From Nannocystis pusilla (GTDB taxonomy: Bacteria > Myxococcota_A > Polyangia > Nannocystales > Nannocystaceae): a stretch of DNA of 64,000 nucleotides. Below the pieces are notes generated by a model that did no database searches, was not told the DNA's origin, and worked only from the letters and a program-made list of their open reading frames with translations. Location: positions 370,620 through 434,619 of the forward strand of contig NZ_JAIRAU010000057.1 in NCBI RefSeq assembly GCF_020073745.1. Direction: 5' to 3'. Each line of letters begins with the position of its first letter. The stretch's first letter is position 1. Position numbers and translations under genes: made by a program. This document shows, in pieces, positions 24,221 to 33,249 of the stretch.

Positions 24221-25666
24221 TCATGAGTGAGCTCGGCGGAGGTTGTCGAGGGCTCGCCACCAGACATGCTGGAAGGGAAAGACCGAGCTGAGGGAAACGC
24301 AGATGCGGCGGACCGAGGTCGTGACGATCGCACCGATCTTGAGCAGCCGCGTGCGGATCGTGGAGACCTGGGCGTGCGCGAGTTCGGTGCTGGCGAGGGC
24401 GATTCGGCGGAGCTCGTTCAGGATCATGTACGCGACCGAGGAGAGCCAGAGGCGCAGTTGATTGGCCCGCAGCGTGTGCGCGCTGGTGCGGTCGGCGAAG
24501 AGGCCGAGTTGCTGCTCCTTGATCCGGTTCTCCATGTCGCCGCGGGCGCAGTACAGGTCCTCGTAGAGGCCGCGGGCGTCGTACTCGTCGCAGGACAGGT
24601 TGGTGGCGACGAAGCGCGGGTTCTCCTTGTCGGTCGTGTATTCGGCCTTGCCGATCACGCGACGTTCGCAGGACCAGGACCGGTTCGTCTCGTATCGGAA
24701 ATCCTTGAAGACACGTGCGTTCTTGCCGGTGCGCTCGGCGATGGCGCGGGCCTCGTTCATGTCGTCGTCGATCTCCGCGATTAAGCGAGAGTTCTTCTGC
24801 AAGCCCAGGACGAAGAAGAGCCCGTTATCCTCGCACCAGCGCATGATGTCGTCCCGACAGAAGCCCGAGTCGCCGCGCACGATGATCCGCGCGCCTGGCC
24901 AGCGCGCGAGGATCTGCGCGACGATCCGTTCGAGTTCCTCGACCGCGTGGCTGGCCGGCTGCTCGTTGGCGGTGTTCAGCGCGGCACCGAGGAGGAAGTC
25001 GCCGCAGAAGACGTACAGCGGCAGGTAGCAGTAGCCGTCATAGAAGCCGTGAAAGAAGCGGCCCTCCTGCTGACCGTGCACCGGGTCGTCGGTCGCGTCG
25101 AGATCGAGGACGATCTCCGCCGGCGGTTCAGCGTGCGCGGCGAGGAAGGTATCGACGAAGAGGCGCTGGATGGCGTGGTCGTCGTAACTGATCTTCTTGT
25201 AACGCTCGTCTCCCGCGACGCTCGGCGTCGCCAGCTCCAGGCGGTTCAGTGTGCTCTTGCCCGCCAGCGCGTGACCCCGGTCGCGCTCCCGCTTGCGCTG
25301 CTCGCCAGTCGGATCGGCCTTGCCGACCGCCAGCGCGAGCAAGGCGTCGTCGCGGAGTGTGTCGTGGTCGTTCAGATCCTCGTAGCCGCACAGCAGACCC
25401 AGCACGCGCTGCGCAAGCAGCTCCTCGACGGTGTGCTCGATGCGGCTCGGATCGCGGTGGTCCCGGAAGCAGGACGCAAACCTTCGAAACACACCTGAAC
25501 TCTTGGTCAGCTCGCGCAGCAGCAGCAGACCGCCGTCCGAGCTGACCCGTCCCGCGTCGAACGCCGCCTCGACACGGCGTCGACCGGCAGGTTGAAAATC
25601 GAACTCGGCGCGGATACACCTTGTCGCGTTCCGGCCGTACCACTTGGTGAGAGCATCTCGTTTCAC
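24221..25666 (-). CDS. IS1380-family DDE transposase
   Basis: 481 residues, full length and intact. The N-terminus VEAAFDAGRVSSDGGLLLLRE is typical of IS1380 transposases. The DDE catalytic residues lie in EIVLDLDATDDPVHG, RIIVRGDSGFCRDDIMRWCE and the late YCARGDMENRIKEQQLGL, the family's Glu region. HTLRANQLRLWLSSVAYMIL is also typical. Codon use is less GC-extreme than its neighbours, in line with recent arrival. Nothing indicates inactivation. Confidence 0.93.
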   Translation of the reverse strand: MKRDALTKWYGRNATRCIRAEFDFQPAGRRRVEAAFDAGRVSSDGGLLLLRELTKSSGVFRRFASCFRDHRDPSRIEHTVEELLAQRVLGLLCGYEDLNDHDTLRDDALLALAVGKADPTGEQRKRERDRGHALAGKSTLNRLELATPSVAGDERYKKISYDDHAIQRLFVDTFLAAHAEPPAEIVLDLDATDDPVHGQQEGRFFHGFYDGYCYLPLYVFCGDFLLGAALNTANEQPASHAVEELERIVAQILARWPGARIIVRGDSGFCRDDIMRWCEDNGLFFVLGLQKNSRLIAEIDDDMNEARAIAERTGKNARVFKDFRYETNRSWSCERRVIGKAEYTTDKENPRFVATNLSCDEYDARGLYEDLYCARGDMENRIKEQQLGLFADRTSAHTLRANQLRLWLSSVAYMILNELRRIALASTELAHAQVSTIRTRLLKIGAIVTTSVRRICVSLSSVFPFQHVWWRALDNLRRAHS

Positions 25667-25782
25667 ACCCGCTCTAACTCGGGAAGTACGGCCGGAATTC
25701 CTATCCGTGGTGAGAAATCCGGGCTAGCGACCGGTTGCGACCCGCGGGCGCCTGCGGCCGACCCGGTCCACACTGCACAGTC

Positions 25783-27954
25783 ATGAGCGGCGTCACGCGA
25801 AAGATCACCCCGACCCGCGTCCCCGAGCCGGCGCGGGTCGACCCCGTCCTCGTCGAGGGCGAGCACCTCGAGCCTTACGAGCTCGACCCCGAGGGGCTGG
25901 GGCTGGGGCACGTGCTGGCGCCGTGCTCGGTGGCGCTGATCGGAGCCAGCCGCGACGAGCGGGCAATCGGCCACCGCCTGCTGCTGAACCTGCTCGCCGC
26001 CGGCTTTCAGGGTCCGATCTTCCCGGTCAACCCGCATGCCGAGAGCGTCGCTGGAGTGCCCGCGTTCGCCAGCATCCGCGACATCCCCGATTCGGTCGAG
26101 CTGGCCGTGATCGCGGTGCCGGCCGCGGCGGTGCCCGCCGTCGTCGACGAGTGCGCCGAGCGGGGCGTCCGCGGGCTCGTCGTCGTCAGCGCCGGCTTCC
26201 GCGAGATCGGACGGGAGGGCGCGGCGCGCGAGCGGCGGCTGCTGCAGCGCGTCCGCGAGGGCGGCATGCGCTTGGTGGGCCCCAATTGCCTCGGCATCAT
26301 GAACACCGCGATCGGCCTCGACGCCACCTTCGCCCCGGTGCGCCCACCGCCGGGCAAGATCACCGTCCTGTCGCAGTCGGGCGCGCTCGGCGTGGCCCTT
26401 CTCGACGGCATGGCGCGGCTCGGCCTCGGCCTGTCCTCGTTCGTCTCGATCGGCAACCGGGCTGACGTCAGCAGCAACGACCTGCTGCGCTACTGGGAAG
26501 ACGACGACGCGACCGAGATCGTCCTCCTGTACCTAGAGTCGTTCGGCAACCCGCGCAAGTTCAGTCAGATCGCGCGGCGGCTGGTGCGGAGCAAGCCGAT
26601 CGTCGCCGTCACGGCGGGGCGCAGCGCCGCCGGTCGGCGCGCGGCCTCGTCGCACACCGCCGCGGCCGCGACCTCCGATGACGCGGTCGAGGCGCTGCTG
26701 GCCCAGACCGGCGTGATCCGGGTCGACACTCCCGAGCAGCTGCTCGACGTCACCCGCGTGCTCACTTCGCAGCCGTTGCCCGCCGGCGACCGCGTGGCGA
26801 TCGTGGGCAACTCCGGGGGTCCCGGCGTCCTCGCCGTGGATGCCTGTGTCGACGCCGGGCTCCGCGTGACCCAGCTCGGCGAATCGACGCAGTACGAACT
26901 GCGGCGACTGCTCGGCCCCCACGCCGCGGTCGAGAACCCCGTCGACATGATCGCCTCCGCCACCGCCGCGCACTACGAGCAGACGCTGAGCCGTGTCCTC
27001 GCCGACGATGCGGTCGACATGGCGCTGGTGATCCACACACCGATCGTCGAGCCCGCCGACGACGTCGTGGCAGCGATCGAGCGCGCGGTCGTGGGCGCGC
27101 GCAAGCCGGTCGTGGTGGCCGCGCTGCTGCCCGCGGTCACGCCCGGGGTCGCAAGCCCGCGCGCGCTGCCCTGCTTCACGAGCCCCGAGCCGGCCGCGCT
27201 CGCCCTCGGCCGTGTCGCCCGCCACGCCGCCTGGCTGCGCCGTGACCCCGGCGTTGTCCCCGAGCTCGCCGACATCGATAGCGAGGCCGCTCGCGCGCTC
27301 GTCGAAGACGCGCTGCAGCACCATGACGACGTGTGGCTGGACCTCGACCGCGCCGTCGCGCTCGTGCGTGCCTATGGCGTTCCCGCGATCGCCACACGCC
27401 GTGCTGCGAGCGCCGACGCGGCCGCGCTCCTCGCCGAGGACCTCGGCTTCCCCGTGGTGCTCAAGGCCGCCTCCGGCGCGATCCTCCACAAGACCGAGGT
27501 CGCCGCGTTGCGCCTCGATCTGCGCGACGCCGACGCCGTGTGCCGGGCCTTCGCCGAGCTCGCGCCGGCCGGTCCCGTCGTCGTCCAGCCGATGGCGGGC
27601 CCGGGCGTCGAGCTGATCGTCGGCCTCGTCCGGCGGCGAGCGTTCGGCCCGCTGCTCATGTTCGGTGCCGGCGGCGTGGCCACAGAGCTGCTCGCCGACC
27701 GCGCCTTTCACATCCTCCCGCTCACCGACGTCGACGCCCGCGAGCTCGTCCGCGGCCTGCGCTCGAGTCCGCGGTTGTTCGGTTACCGCGGCGCACCACC
27801 GGCCGACGTCGCCGAGCTCGAGGCGCTGCTCCTGCGCGTCGGCCAGCTCGCCTGCGAGATCCCCGAGCTCGAGGAGCTCGACCTCAACCCGGTGATCGCC
27901 TCGCCTCGCGGCGCGGTCGCAGTCGACGTCAAAGTCCACCTGCGCCGCCCCTGA
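25783..27954 (+). CDS. NDP-forming acyl-CoA synthetase (acetate-CoA ligase type)
   Basis: 723 residues from the ATG at 25783. Order: CoA-binding Rossmann domain (VALIGASRDERAIGHRLLLN), succinyl-CoA-ligase-like domains (LVGPNCLGIMNT; ITVLSQSGALGVALLDGM), the phospho-histidine segment (GRSAAGRRAASSHTAA) and a C-terminal ATP-grasp domain (GFPVVLKAASGAILHKTEVA; ELDLNPVIA). It interconverts acyl-CoA plus NDP and phosphate with acid, CoA and NTP. No GNAT acetyltransferase domain is attached, unlike Pat-type relatives. The IS ends 56 bases before the start, so present expression may depend on the IS or a weak promoter. Confidence 0.9.
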   Translation: MSGVTRKITPTRVPEPARVDPVLVEGEHLEPYELDPEGLGLGHVLAPCSVALIGASRDERAIGHRLLLNLLAAGFQGPIFPVNPHAESVAGVPAFASIRDIPDSVELAVIAVPAAAVPAVVDECAERGVRGLVVVSAGFREIGREGAARERRLLQRVREGGMRLVGPNCLGIMNTAIGLDATFAPVRPPPGKITVLSQSGALGVALLDGMARLGLGLSSFVSIGNRADVSSNDLLRYWEDDDATEIVLLYLESFGNPRKFSQIARRLVRSKPIVAVTAGRSAAGRRAASSHTAAAATSDDAVEALLAQTGVIRVDTPEQLLDVTRVLTSQPLPAGDRVAIVGNSGGPGVLAVDACVDAGLRVTQLGESTQYELRRLLGPHAAVENPVDMIASATAAHYEQTLSRVLADDAVDMALVIHTPIVEPADDVVAAIERAVVGARKPVVVAALLPAVTPGVASPRALPCFTSPEPAALALGRVARHAAWLRRDPGVVPELADIDSEAARALVEDALQHHDDVWLDLDRAVALVRAYGVPAIATRRAASADAAALLAEDLGFPVVLKAASGAILHKTEVAALRLDLRDADAVCRAFAELAPAGPVVVQPMAGPGVELIVGLVRRRAFGPLLMFGAGGVATELLADRAFHILPLTDVDARELVRGLRSSPRLFGYRGAPPADVAELEALLLRVGQLACEIPELEELDLNPVIASPRGAVAVDVKVHLRRP

Positions 27955-28128
27955 GTCGGGACCGCTTCATGAGTGCGGGTGAGATCCGCGATGACCGACG
28001 TGCCGGACGTCGCCTACGAGGCCGACATCGGCGGAGTGCTGGCGCAGAAGATGGCGAACGAGGGACACGACGGGCACGCGCAGACGACCGCGCCGCTCCG
28101 CGTGCGACGGCCGCGGAGCAGACTCGCG

Positions 28129-28778
28129 GTGCATCGCGTCGCTCTCGTGCTCGCCACGTCGTTCGCTGGCTGTGCGCCCACGCTGGTGCCCGCCGAGGAT
28201 GTACGAGTGGTCGAAGCCCCCGGGCGGGCCGCCGCGGCCGCTTGCGCCGGGGTACGAATCACCGCTTCCGCCGGGCCGTGGCGCGGGTTTCCGCCCGGCT
28301 TGCCGCGCTTGATGACACCGATGCTCGTCGCCGTGGAAAACGACGGCGGGCGTCCAATCGAGATCCGGTACGATCATTTTGCGCTGGTCGGCGCGCGGAC
28401 GTTCGCCGCCTTGCCGCCGTTCTGGACGATCGGACAGGTGGAGCCGGTGACGCCGGTCTACCCGTCGTCGGGGTTCGCGGTGGCGCCGTGGCTCGCGGCG
28501 TCGTTCCCTGCCCGGCCCGTGTTCACGGACGACTTCCCGTTCCACACCGACTACTACGACCGCCACTTCACCGAAATCGCCCGTATCTACCGGCCATCGC
28601 GGGACATGCGGCGCAAGGCCCTGCCCGAGGGGGTGCTGGCCCCGGGCGGCCGGATCGTCGGATTCGTCTACTTTGAACGAGTCGAGGGCATGGGCCGGAT
28701 CCTATTCGTCGCCAGGCTGGTCGCCGCTGGTGAGGGCCGGCACTCGGCACTGTCGAGATCCCGTTCCACCGCCGCTGA
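28129..28778 (+). pseudogene. Lipoprotein with a probable frameshift near its C-terminus
   Basis: From a GTG at 28129 (GGAG about 10 bases upstream) the product has a lipoprotein signal (VALVLATSFAGC). A beta-rich domain follows: TPMLVAVENDGGRPIEIRYD, HFALVGARTFAALPP, then PGGRIVGFVYFERVEGMGRI and LFVARLVAAGEG. At about 28733-28750 the expected last strand appears in a different frame, LGTVEIPFHRR followed by a TGA at 28776. The frame as written continues into unrelated Ser/Arg/Pro-rich sequence to 28953. A one-base loss or two-base gain would explain this. It is either a real frameshift or a sequencing error. The family is unknown. Confidence 0.55.
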
Positions 28779-29080
28779 GCCCACGAGCCGCCGGTACGTC
28801 TGCGCCGGCCTCGTACTCGTCGCCGCGATCACCTTGCCCGGCGCGACTTGCGTTCGCCTTCCCGATCCATCCTTGATCGGTTGTCCCGCCTCTTCCTGGC
28901 TGCTCATCACCCCGGCGTTGTGTCCGAGCAGCGCCCGGTGGTTTGAGACGTGACCATGTCGTCCGATCTCGAAGGGCCGCCCCATCTCTCATGTAGCAAG
29001 AATGTACGGGCCTGCTTGATCGGCGTGTGGCAGCCGCGGCGGCGGATCCAACAGCGTCGGACCTGCTGCAGCCGCGGTGA
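28779..29080. other. Non-coding gap between convergent genes
   Basis: About 300 bases with no gene I can support. The GCAGCCGCGG motif occurs twice (29029-29038 and 29069-29078), but no clear terminator or dyad of the dispersed family was found here. Confidence 0.4.
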
Positions 29081-30412
29081 TCAGGTGTAGAGCGCCCAGG
29101 CGGCGTAGCCGAGCGCGCCGGTCTCGATGATCACGAACGACAGCAGCCCGACACGCAAGAACTCGAAGAAGCCGAAGCGGATCGGCTCGCCCTGTGCGTC
29201 GCGTAGGTCGGCGCGCTCGCACAGCGCCTGAGCGAGCGGGCCCGAGGTCGCGGCCGTCAACAGACACGAGCTGCCGGCGCACACGGACAGGGCGAGGCCG
29301 ACGTAGACGACGTGACCCGGGAGCTCGCGGGCCAGCACGTCGGCGACCTCGAGCAGGGCGGCCATGCTCGGCCCCGCTGAAAACAGCGCGGTCGCTACGC
29401 CCGCGAGTACGAGGAACAGCCCGAGCTGCAACCCGATGGGCAGCGGTGTGTCGACGAGCGCGCGGGCGAGGGTCTCGAACAGCCCCGAGCTGCGCACTGC
29501 GAGCACCATAATGAACATCGCCAGCAGGAACAGCACCGCCTCGGCGTCGAAGCGGCGACGCAGCACGTCCTCGCCGACGCGCGGGGAGATCAGCATGGTC
29601 GCAGCGCCGCCGAGCCAGCACACGAGCTCGGGCGTGACACCGAGATCGGCTGGCAGCACGGTCCAGGCGCCGAACATGAGCCCGAGGATCGCAGCGGCGG
29701 GCCACGCGATCCGCCGGCGCAGCAGGACGCGACGGTGCATCGCCTCGATCACCGTGCAGCTGATACGGGTCGACAGCGGATCGCTGGGGATGTGCTTGGC
29801 CGGCCGAACCATGCGGATGACGGCGGCGAGGAGGACGAGGAAGATCAGCGCCGTCGTCGGTCCGGCGCGCACGAGGTAGTCGAGGAACGTCATGCGTCCG
29901 CCACCGAGCATGAGGATCGCCGGGAAGTCGCCGATCGGCGTCGCGGCGCCGCCGAGGTTGCAGGCGACGAGCATCAGACCCAGCGACCAGGCGACATAGC
30001 GACGCTCGACTCCTATCAATCGGAACAGGACGAGCTGGACGGGCATCACCAGGAGCAACGCGGTGAGGTTGTTGACGAGGCCGCTGACCACGTACATGAC
30101 CGCCGCGAACACGATGGTCACCCGCGTCGGATCACCGCGGCTGATGCGGGTCGCCACGACCGCGAGGCGGTCGAACAGGCGCGACTCCGCGAGCACGCTC
30201 GACAACGCCCCGAGGCTGACGAGGATGATCAGCACGTCCCACGGCACGGCGCCCAGCAGCCCGCCGGGCACCACCGTGCCGTAAAGGCGCGCCACGAGCA
30301 CGGCGAGCCCCGCCGCGCTGACGACGATCAGCACGCGGTACGCCGGGAGCACCGCCTGGGTGATCAGCGCGGCGAGCAGGAGCGCGGCGAGCAGGAGTTG
30401 CGGCACGATCAT
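29081..30412 (-). CDS. ArsB/NhaD (ion transporter superfamily) permease
   Basis: 443 residues from the ATG at 30412, which overlaps the preceding gene's TGA (ATGA). About 11-12 membrane helices. Family signatures of the ArsB/NhaD/CitM group: VMYVVSGLVNNLTALLLVMP (the Asn-Asn re-entrant motif), NLGGAATPIGDFPAILML, and in the second half AGVATALFSAGPSMAALLE plus SCLLTAATSGPLAQAL. Members exchange Na+ for H+ (NhaD) or expel arsenite/antimonite (ArsB). No arsenic genes are nearby, so Na+/H+ exchange or an organic anion is as likely. Last gene of a three-gene overlapping operon. Confidence 0.85.
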   Translation of the reverse strand: MIVPQLLLAALLLAALITQAVLPAYRVLIVVSAAGLAVLVARLYGTVVPGGLLGAVPWDVLIILVSLGALSSVLAESRLFDRLAVVATRISRGDPTRVTIVFAAVMYVVSGLVNNLTALLLVMPVQLVLFRLIGVERRYVAWSLGLMLVACNLGGAATPIGDFPAILMLGGGRMTFLDYLVRAGPTTALIFLVLLAAVIRMVRPAKHIPSDPLSTRISCTVIEAMHRRVLLRRRIAWPAAAILGLMFGAWTVLPADLGVTPELVCWLGGAATMLISPRVGEDVLRRRFDAEAVLFLLAMFIMVLAVRSSGLFETLARALVDTPLPIGLQLGLFLVLAGVATALFSAGPSMAALLEVADVLARELPGHVVYVGLALSVCAGSSCLLTAATSGPLAQALCERADLRDAQGEPIRFGFFEFLRVGLLSFVIIETGALGYAAWALYT

Positions 30413-31053
30413 GGGTGCACGACCGTCGAGAAGTCCGGCGCCTGCGTCTCCGCCAGCCAGCGCGGGTACAGCTCCATCGCGCCGCCGAGGATGTTCCAGC
30501 CGACCAGCGCGGCGAACTGGGTGCGCACGTCCGGGCCCGACACGCGCAGCCACGCGCCGGGGACGTGCACGACGTGGCCGTCGCTGCCGTACACGAAGCA
30601 CAGCAGCCCGCTGCGCCGACCCGACCAGCGGTGCAGCTCGCCCAGCCTGACACCGACGGCCAGGCCCTCGTAGTTGGCGAGCACGCGGCGAAGGTCCGTG
30701 GTCGGACCCAAGTCATCGGTGAGGATGCCGACCTCGACGCCGCGACAGGCCGGCAGGAGGACGTCGAGCCAGGTCGTCTCGAGACCGACGACCAAAAGCC
30801 GCGTCAGTCCGTGGAGGGCCACGAGCACGCCCTCCGCGGTCGGTGCCGGACCACGCGCCCCGGCGAGCCAGCGTGCGGCGATGCACCCGAGCACCGGGAA
30901 GTCCTGGCCGAGTTCGTCCAGCGCAGCACGCACGAGTTTGTCGCCGCCGCTCGCCGCGACCTCGCGGACGAACAGGTGGGCTGCCGAGGCCATGCCGAGC
31001 TCGCCGGCGGCCAACAGGAAGGCCGGCCCGAGCCGCGGAGACAGCTCAGGCAT
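30409..31053 (-). CDS. Unknown protein encoded with the ArsB/NhaD permease
   Basis: 214 residues from the ATG at 31053 (an in-frame ATG at 31065 is also possible). It overlaps the upstream gene by 8 bases and the permease start by 4. No signal peptide. The sequence is an ordered alpha/beta type: FLLAAGELGMASAAHLFVRE, LARVLANYEGL-like blocks (RRVLANYEGLAVGVRLGELH), WSGRRSGLLCFVYGSDGHVV and VPGAWLRVSGPDVRTQFAAL. The repeated 'gene product controls access' pattern seen in permease partners cannot be confirmed. I recognise no domain. Tight coupling suggests a cytosolic partner or regulator of the permease. Confidence 0.75.
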   Translation of the reverse strand: MPELSPRLGPAFLLAAGELGMASAAHLFVREVAASGGDKLVRAALDELGQDFPVLGCIAARWLAGARGPAPTAEGVLVALHGLTRLLVVGLETTWLDVLLPACRGVEVGILTDDLGPTTDLRRVLANYEGLAVGVRLGELHRWSGRRSGLLCFVYGSDGHVVHVPGAWLRVSGPDVRTQFAALVGWNILGGAMELYPRWLAETQAPDFSTVVHP

Positions 31054-31513
31054 CGCCGCGTCCATCGAGGCGACGGAGCAGCGCGTCGAGCAGGCACACC
31101 ATCGCTGCGTTGGCGAGCGCATGGTGCGGCGGTCCGTCGCTCAGGCACTCGAGCAGGTGCTTGAACGCTGCAGAGCCCCGGGGAGCTAGGCGCTCCAGCG
31201 CGGCAAGCGGGATACCGAGCGGGTACTCCTCGTCAGCGTGTCCGCGGCGCAGGTGCGGGGGGAGCCGGAGGACGATCGGCGCCGACTCGCCGGGCTCCGC
31301 GGGCGGACCGCCGGTGGCCGCAAGGGCGAGCCCGAGGAGGCGAAGCAGCGCGTAGCTGGCGCCGCGGTGGTGCGCCGGTCCCTCGTCGACGATGCAGCGC
31401 GCGACGAATGCGCGGTCGACCGGATCGGGCAGCCACGGTGCGAGCAGGACCTCGATCTCGGCCCGCTGTCCTGGGGCGGCGTGAGCACGCGGTGGGCGAG
31501 GCATCCGCTTCAC
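31046..31513 (-). CDS. Unknown helical protein, first gene of the permease operon
   Basis: 155 residues from a GTG at 31513, or 152 from the ATG at 31504; neither has a clear ribosome site. The sequence appears mostly helical and His/Leu-rich: EIEVLLAPWLPDPVDRAFVA, RCIVDEGPAHHRGASYALLR, AFKHLLECLSDGPPHHALAN and AAMVCLLDALLRR. The PAHHRGAS and PPHHALAN motifs could bind metal (inference). No known family. Its last codons overlap the next gene. Confidence 0.7.
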   Translation of the reverse strand: MKRMPRPPRAHAAPGQRAEIEVLLAPWLPDPVDRAFVARCIVDEGPAHHRGASYALLRLLGLALAATGGPPAEPGESAPIVLRLPPHLRRGHADEEYPLGIPLAALERLAPRGSAAFKHLLECLSDGPPHHALANAAMVCLLDALLRRLDGRGDA

Positions 31514-31559
31514 GGTAACAAAGGTCGGCGCGCGGTTGTCGCGATAATCCTGGCGTCAT

Positions 31560-32360
31560 GGCCGACTCGCGCTTCGATGGAGCGCGGAAGAGCAACGCCA
31601 ACAAGAGTTCGACCTCACGGACCTGTGCAGCACGTTCCCTTGCTTCACGCCCGAAGCCATGCGGGCGAACCTCGCCTTCGTCGCCACCGTCCGCGGCTTC
31701 GCGCCAGTCCGTAGGCCGCCCCTCCCTCGGTTGCATTCACGCTGAGCCAATACACCACGCCGTCGATCGCGGACGTCCCGATCGACGTCCCGCTCGACAA
31801 GAAGACGTTCGCACGACTCGACAAACCTCCTTGAACGGCCTCCAGACGACCCTTCGAGGTCGAACTACGGCGAGCGCGCAAAGTTGCTCTCGGCGTGAAC
31901 CTGCCCATGTTGTCCTGCCCCGTGCAGCTTCAACGTCGCGGGAGAAAGGGCAAAGAGCGTGCACGAAATTCGATCAGCAGCGAGGCGCTACGGCGGTGGG
32001 TGCCATCGAGGAATCCACCCTGCACCTTGTCATCGCTCCCGACCAGACCCTCCCGCCGCGACACTCCGGCACCGGCAACCTGGTCCTCGCCTTCGTGACC
32101 CTCCCCGGGGGGCAGTCCTCCTGGCGCTCATGCGCGCTGGGCCGCTGGCATCGAACGCGAGCGAGTCGAGGTCCCAGACGTCGGCATCGTCGAGCGTCGA
32201 CCACTGCCCCGCGGGGGCTGGCTCGGACTCCCGCGCGCCGAGGTCCGCGCCGCCCTGCTGCTCGCCATCAAGCTTGAGCACCGACGACGTTTCCGCCGCG
32301 ATTCCAAACCGACACGTTTCCATGTCCGATGGCGGCTCGTGGCGGCTCATGGCGGCGACT
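31560..32360 (+). pseudogene. Decayed coding sequence, several frame-disrupted fragments
   Basis: No intact gene spans 31514-32694. Protein-like pieces can be read on the plus strand in shifting frames: EFDLTDLCSTFPCFTPEAMR with ANLAFVATVRGFAPVR (about 31600-31710), FTLSQYTTPSIADVPIDVPL then DKKTFARLDKPP and a stop (about 31735-31833), GAIEESTLHLVIAPDQTLPP with GNLVLAFVTLPGG (about 31990-32120), and IERERVEVPDVGIVERRPLP with EVRAALLLAIKLEHRRR (about 32150-32290). Each is cut by frame changes or stops. The source family is not recognised, and these may come from one or two old genes. Confidence 0.4.
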
Positions 32361-32367
32361 CGACCTC

Positions 32368-32428
32368 TCTCAGAACACCGAATTTGGCCAGGAAACGCGG
32401 GGGCCAGGTTTCGGGGTGTTCTGAGAGG
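32368..32428. repeat. 61-bp inverted repeat (13-bp perfect arms)
   Basis: CTCTCAGAACACC (32368-32380) pairs with GGTGTTCTGAGAG (32416-32428). Inside, CGAA/TTCGG and GGCC/GGCC extend the stem imperfectly. It ends the decayed region and could be a terminator, or the end of a lost mobile element. Confidence 0.7.
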
Positions 32429-32694
32429 GTCGGTTCTTATTCCGGCCGCGAATACGAGGGCAAGATGACCCCGACGCAGGAGGGGTCATCGGCACGCTGA
32501 ACTCGCGGCCGACCCCTCCCCGGACCCCCCGCGAGGCGCAGTCGGCAATTCGCGCAGCGCCCAGGCCCGTCGCCGTCGAGCCTCGTCCGCGTGACAGCTC
32601 GGACGAGGCGCGAGCGATTGTTCGCCCCCGAGCAACAATCGGTTCGCCCCTCGCTACCTAGTCGCATGCCGGGGCGGGGCGCATCGTGGCGGGC

Positions 32695-33243
32695 ATGACG
32701 ACTGCGACGAACACCGCCACCCGCTGGAGCATCGACACCTCGCACTCGAGCGTCGGCTTCAGCGTGCGCCACATGATGATTACCAACGTCCGCGGCGAGT
32801 TCAAGAAGTTCGCCGGCGAGGTCGTGCTCGACCGCGAGGACCCGGCCGGCTCGAGCGTCTCGGCGACGGTGGAGATCGGGTCGATCCACACCCGCGAGGA
32901 GCAGCGCGACGCGCACCTGCGCAGCGCCGACTTCTTCGACGCCGACAAGTTCCCGACCATGACATTCGCGTCCAAGCGCGTGGTCCGCAGCGGCGACGGC
33001 TACGACGTCGTCGGCGACCTGACGATCCGCGAGCAGACGCGCGAGATCGTGCTCAAGGTCGAGGACGTCACGGACGAGCAGGCCGACCCGTGGGGCAACA
33101 CGCGCGTCGGCGCCTCGGCGAAGACGAAGATCCGCCGCTCGGAGTTCGGCATCACCTGGAACGCGCTGCTCGAGCTCGGCGGGGCGATGGTCGGCGACGA
33201 GGTGACGATCAACATCGAAGTCTCTCTGGTAAAACAGAAGTAG
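32695..33243 (+). CDS. YceI-family lipid-binding protein (cytosolic form)
   Basis: 182 residues from the ATG at 32695. It begins directly with the lipocalin-like YceI barrel (WSIDTSHSSVGFSVRHMMIT) and has no signal peptide. Further blocks: VRGEFKKFAGEVVLDREDPA, HLRSADFFDADKFPTMTFAS, VVGDLTIREQTREIVL and RSEFGITWNALLELGGAMVG. YceI proteins bind isoprenoid-type lipids; their in vivo role is poorly known. First gene of a YceI-OsmC-pirin run (gaps of 6 and 38 bases), a combination common in proteobacterial redox or detoxification operons. Confidence 0.9.
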   Translation: MTTATNTATRWSIDTSHSSVGFSVRHMMITNVRGEFKKFAGEVVLDREDPAGSSVSATVEIGSIHTREEQRDAHLRSADFFDADKFPTMTFASKRVVRSGDGYDVVGDLTIREQTREIVLKVEDVTDEQADPWGNTRVGASAKTKIRRSEFGITWNALLELGGAMVGDEVTINIEVSLVKQK

Positions 33244-33249
33244 GTCACC

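Larger units (their letters stand above)
23981..25723. mobile_element. Complete IS1380-family insertion sequence (about 1.74 kb)
   Basis: Perfect terminal inverted repeats of 18 bases (CCCGGATTTCTCACCACG at 23981-23998 and its reverse complement at 25706-25723) flank one transposase gene. CTAG is present on both sides (23977-23980 and 25724-25727) and fits a 4-base target duplication, although CTAG is itself palindromic. The element sits between the stop of the OmpA lipoprotein gene and the start of the acyl-CoA synthetase gene, so it may have separated the latter from its promoter. The left non-coding part, about 220 bases, is long for the family and carries a copy of the dispersed dyad. Confidence 0.9.

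Noticed and set aside
24591..24612. GGACAGGT in the transposase gene as a dyad copy
   Set aside because: Only the right half-site is present, with no matching left half at 4-base spacing.
27176..27397. Overlapping frames inside the acyl-CoA synthetase gene
   Set aside because: Antisense or out-of-frame shadows of a well-supported enzyme.
31560..32360. CRISPR array or phage remnant in the decayed region
   Set aside because: No regularly spaced direct repeats and no phage-type genes are present.
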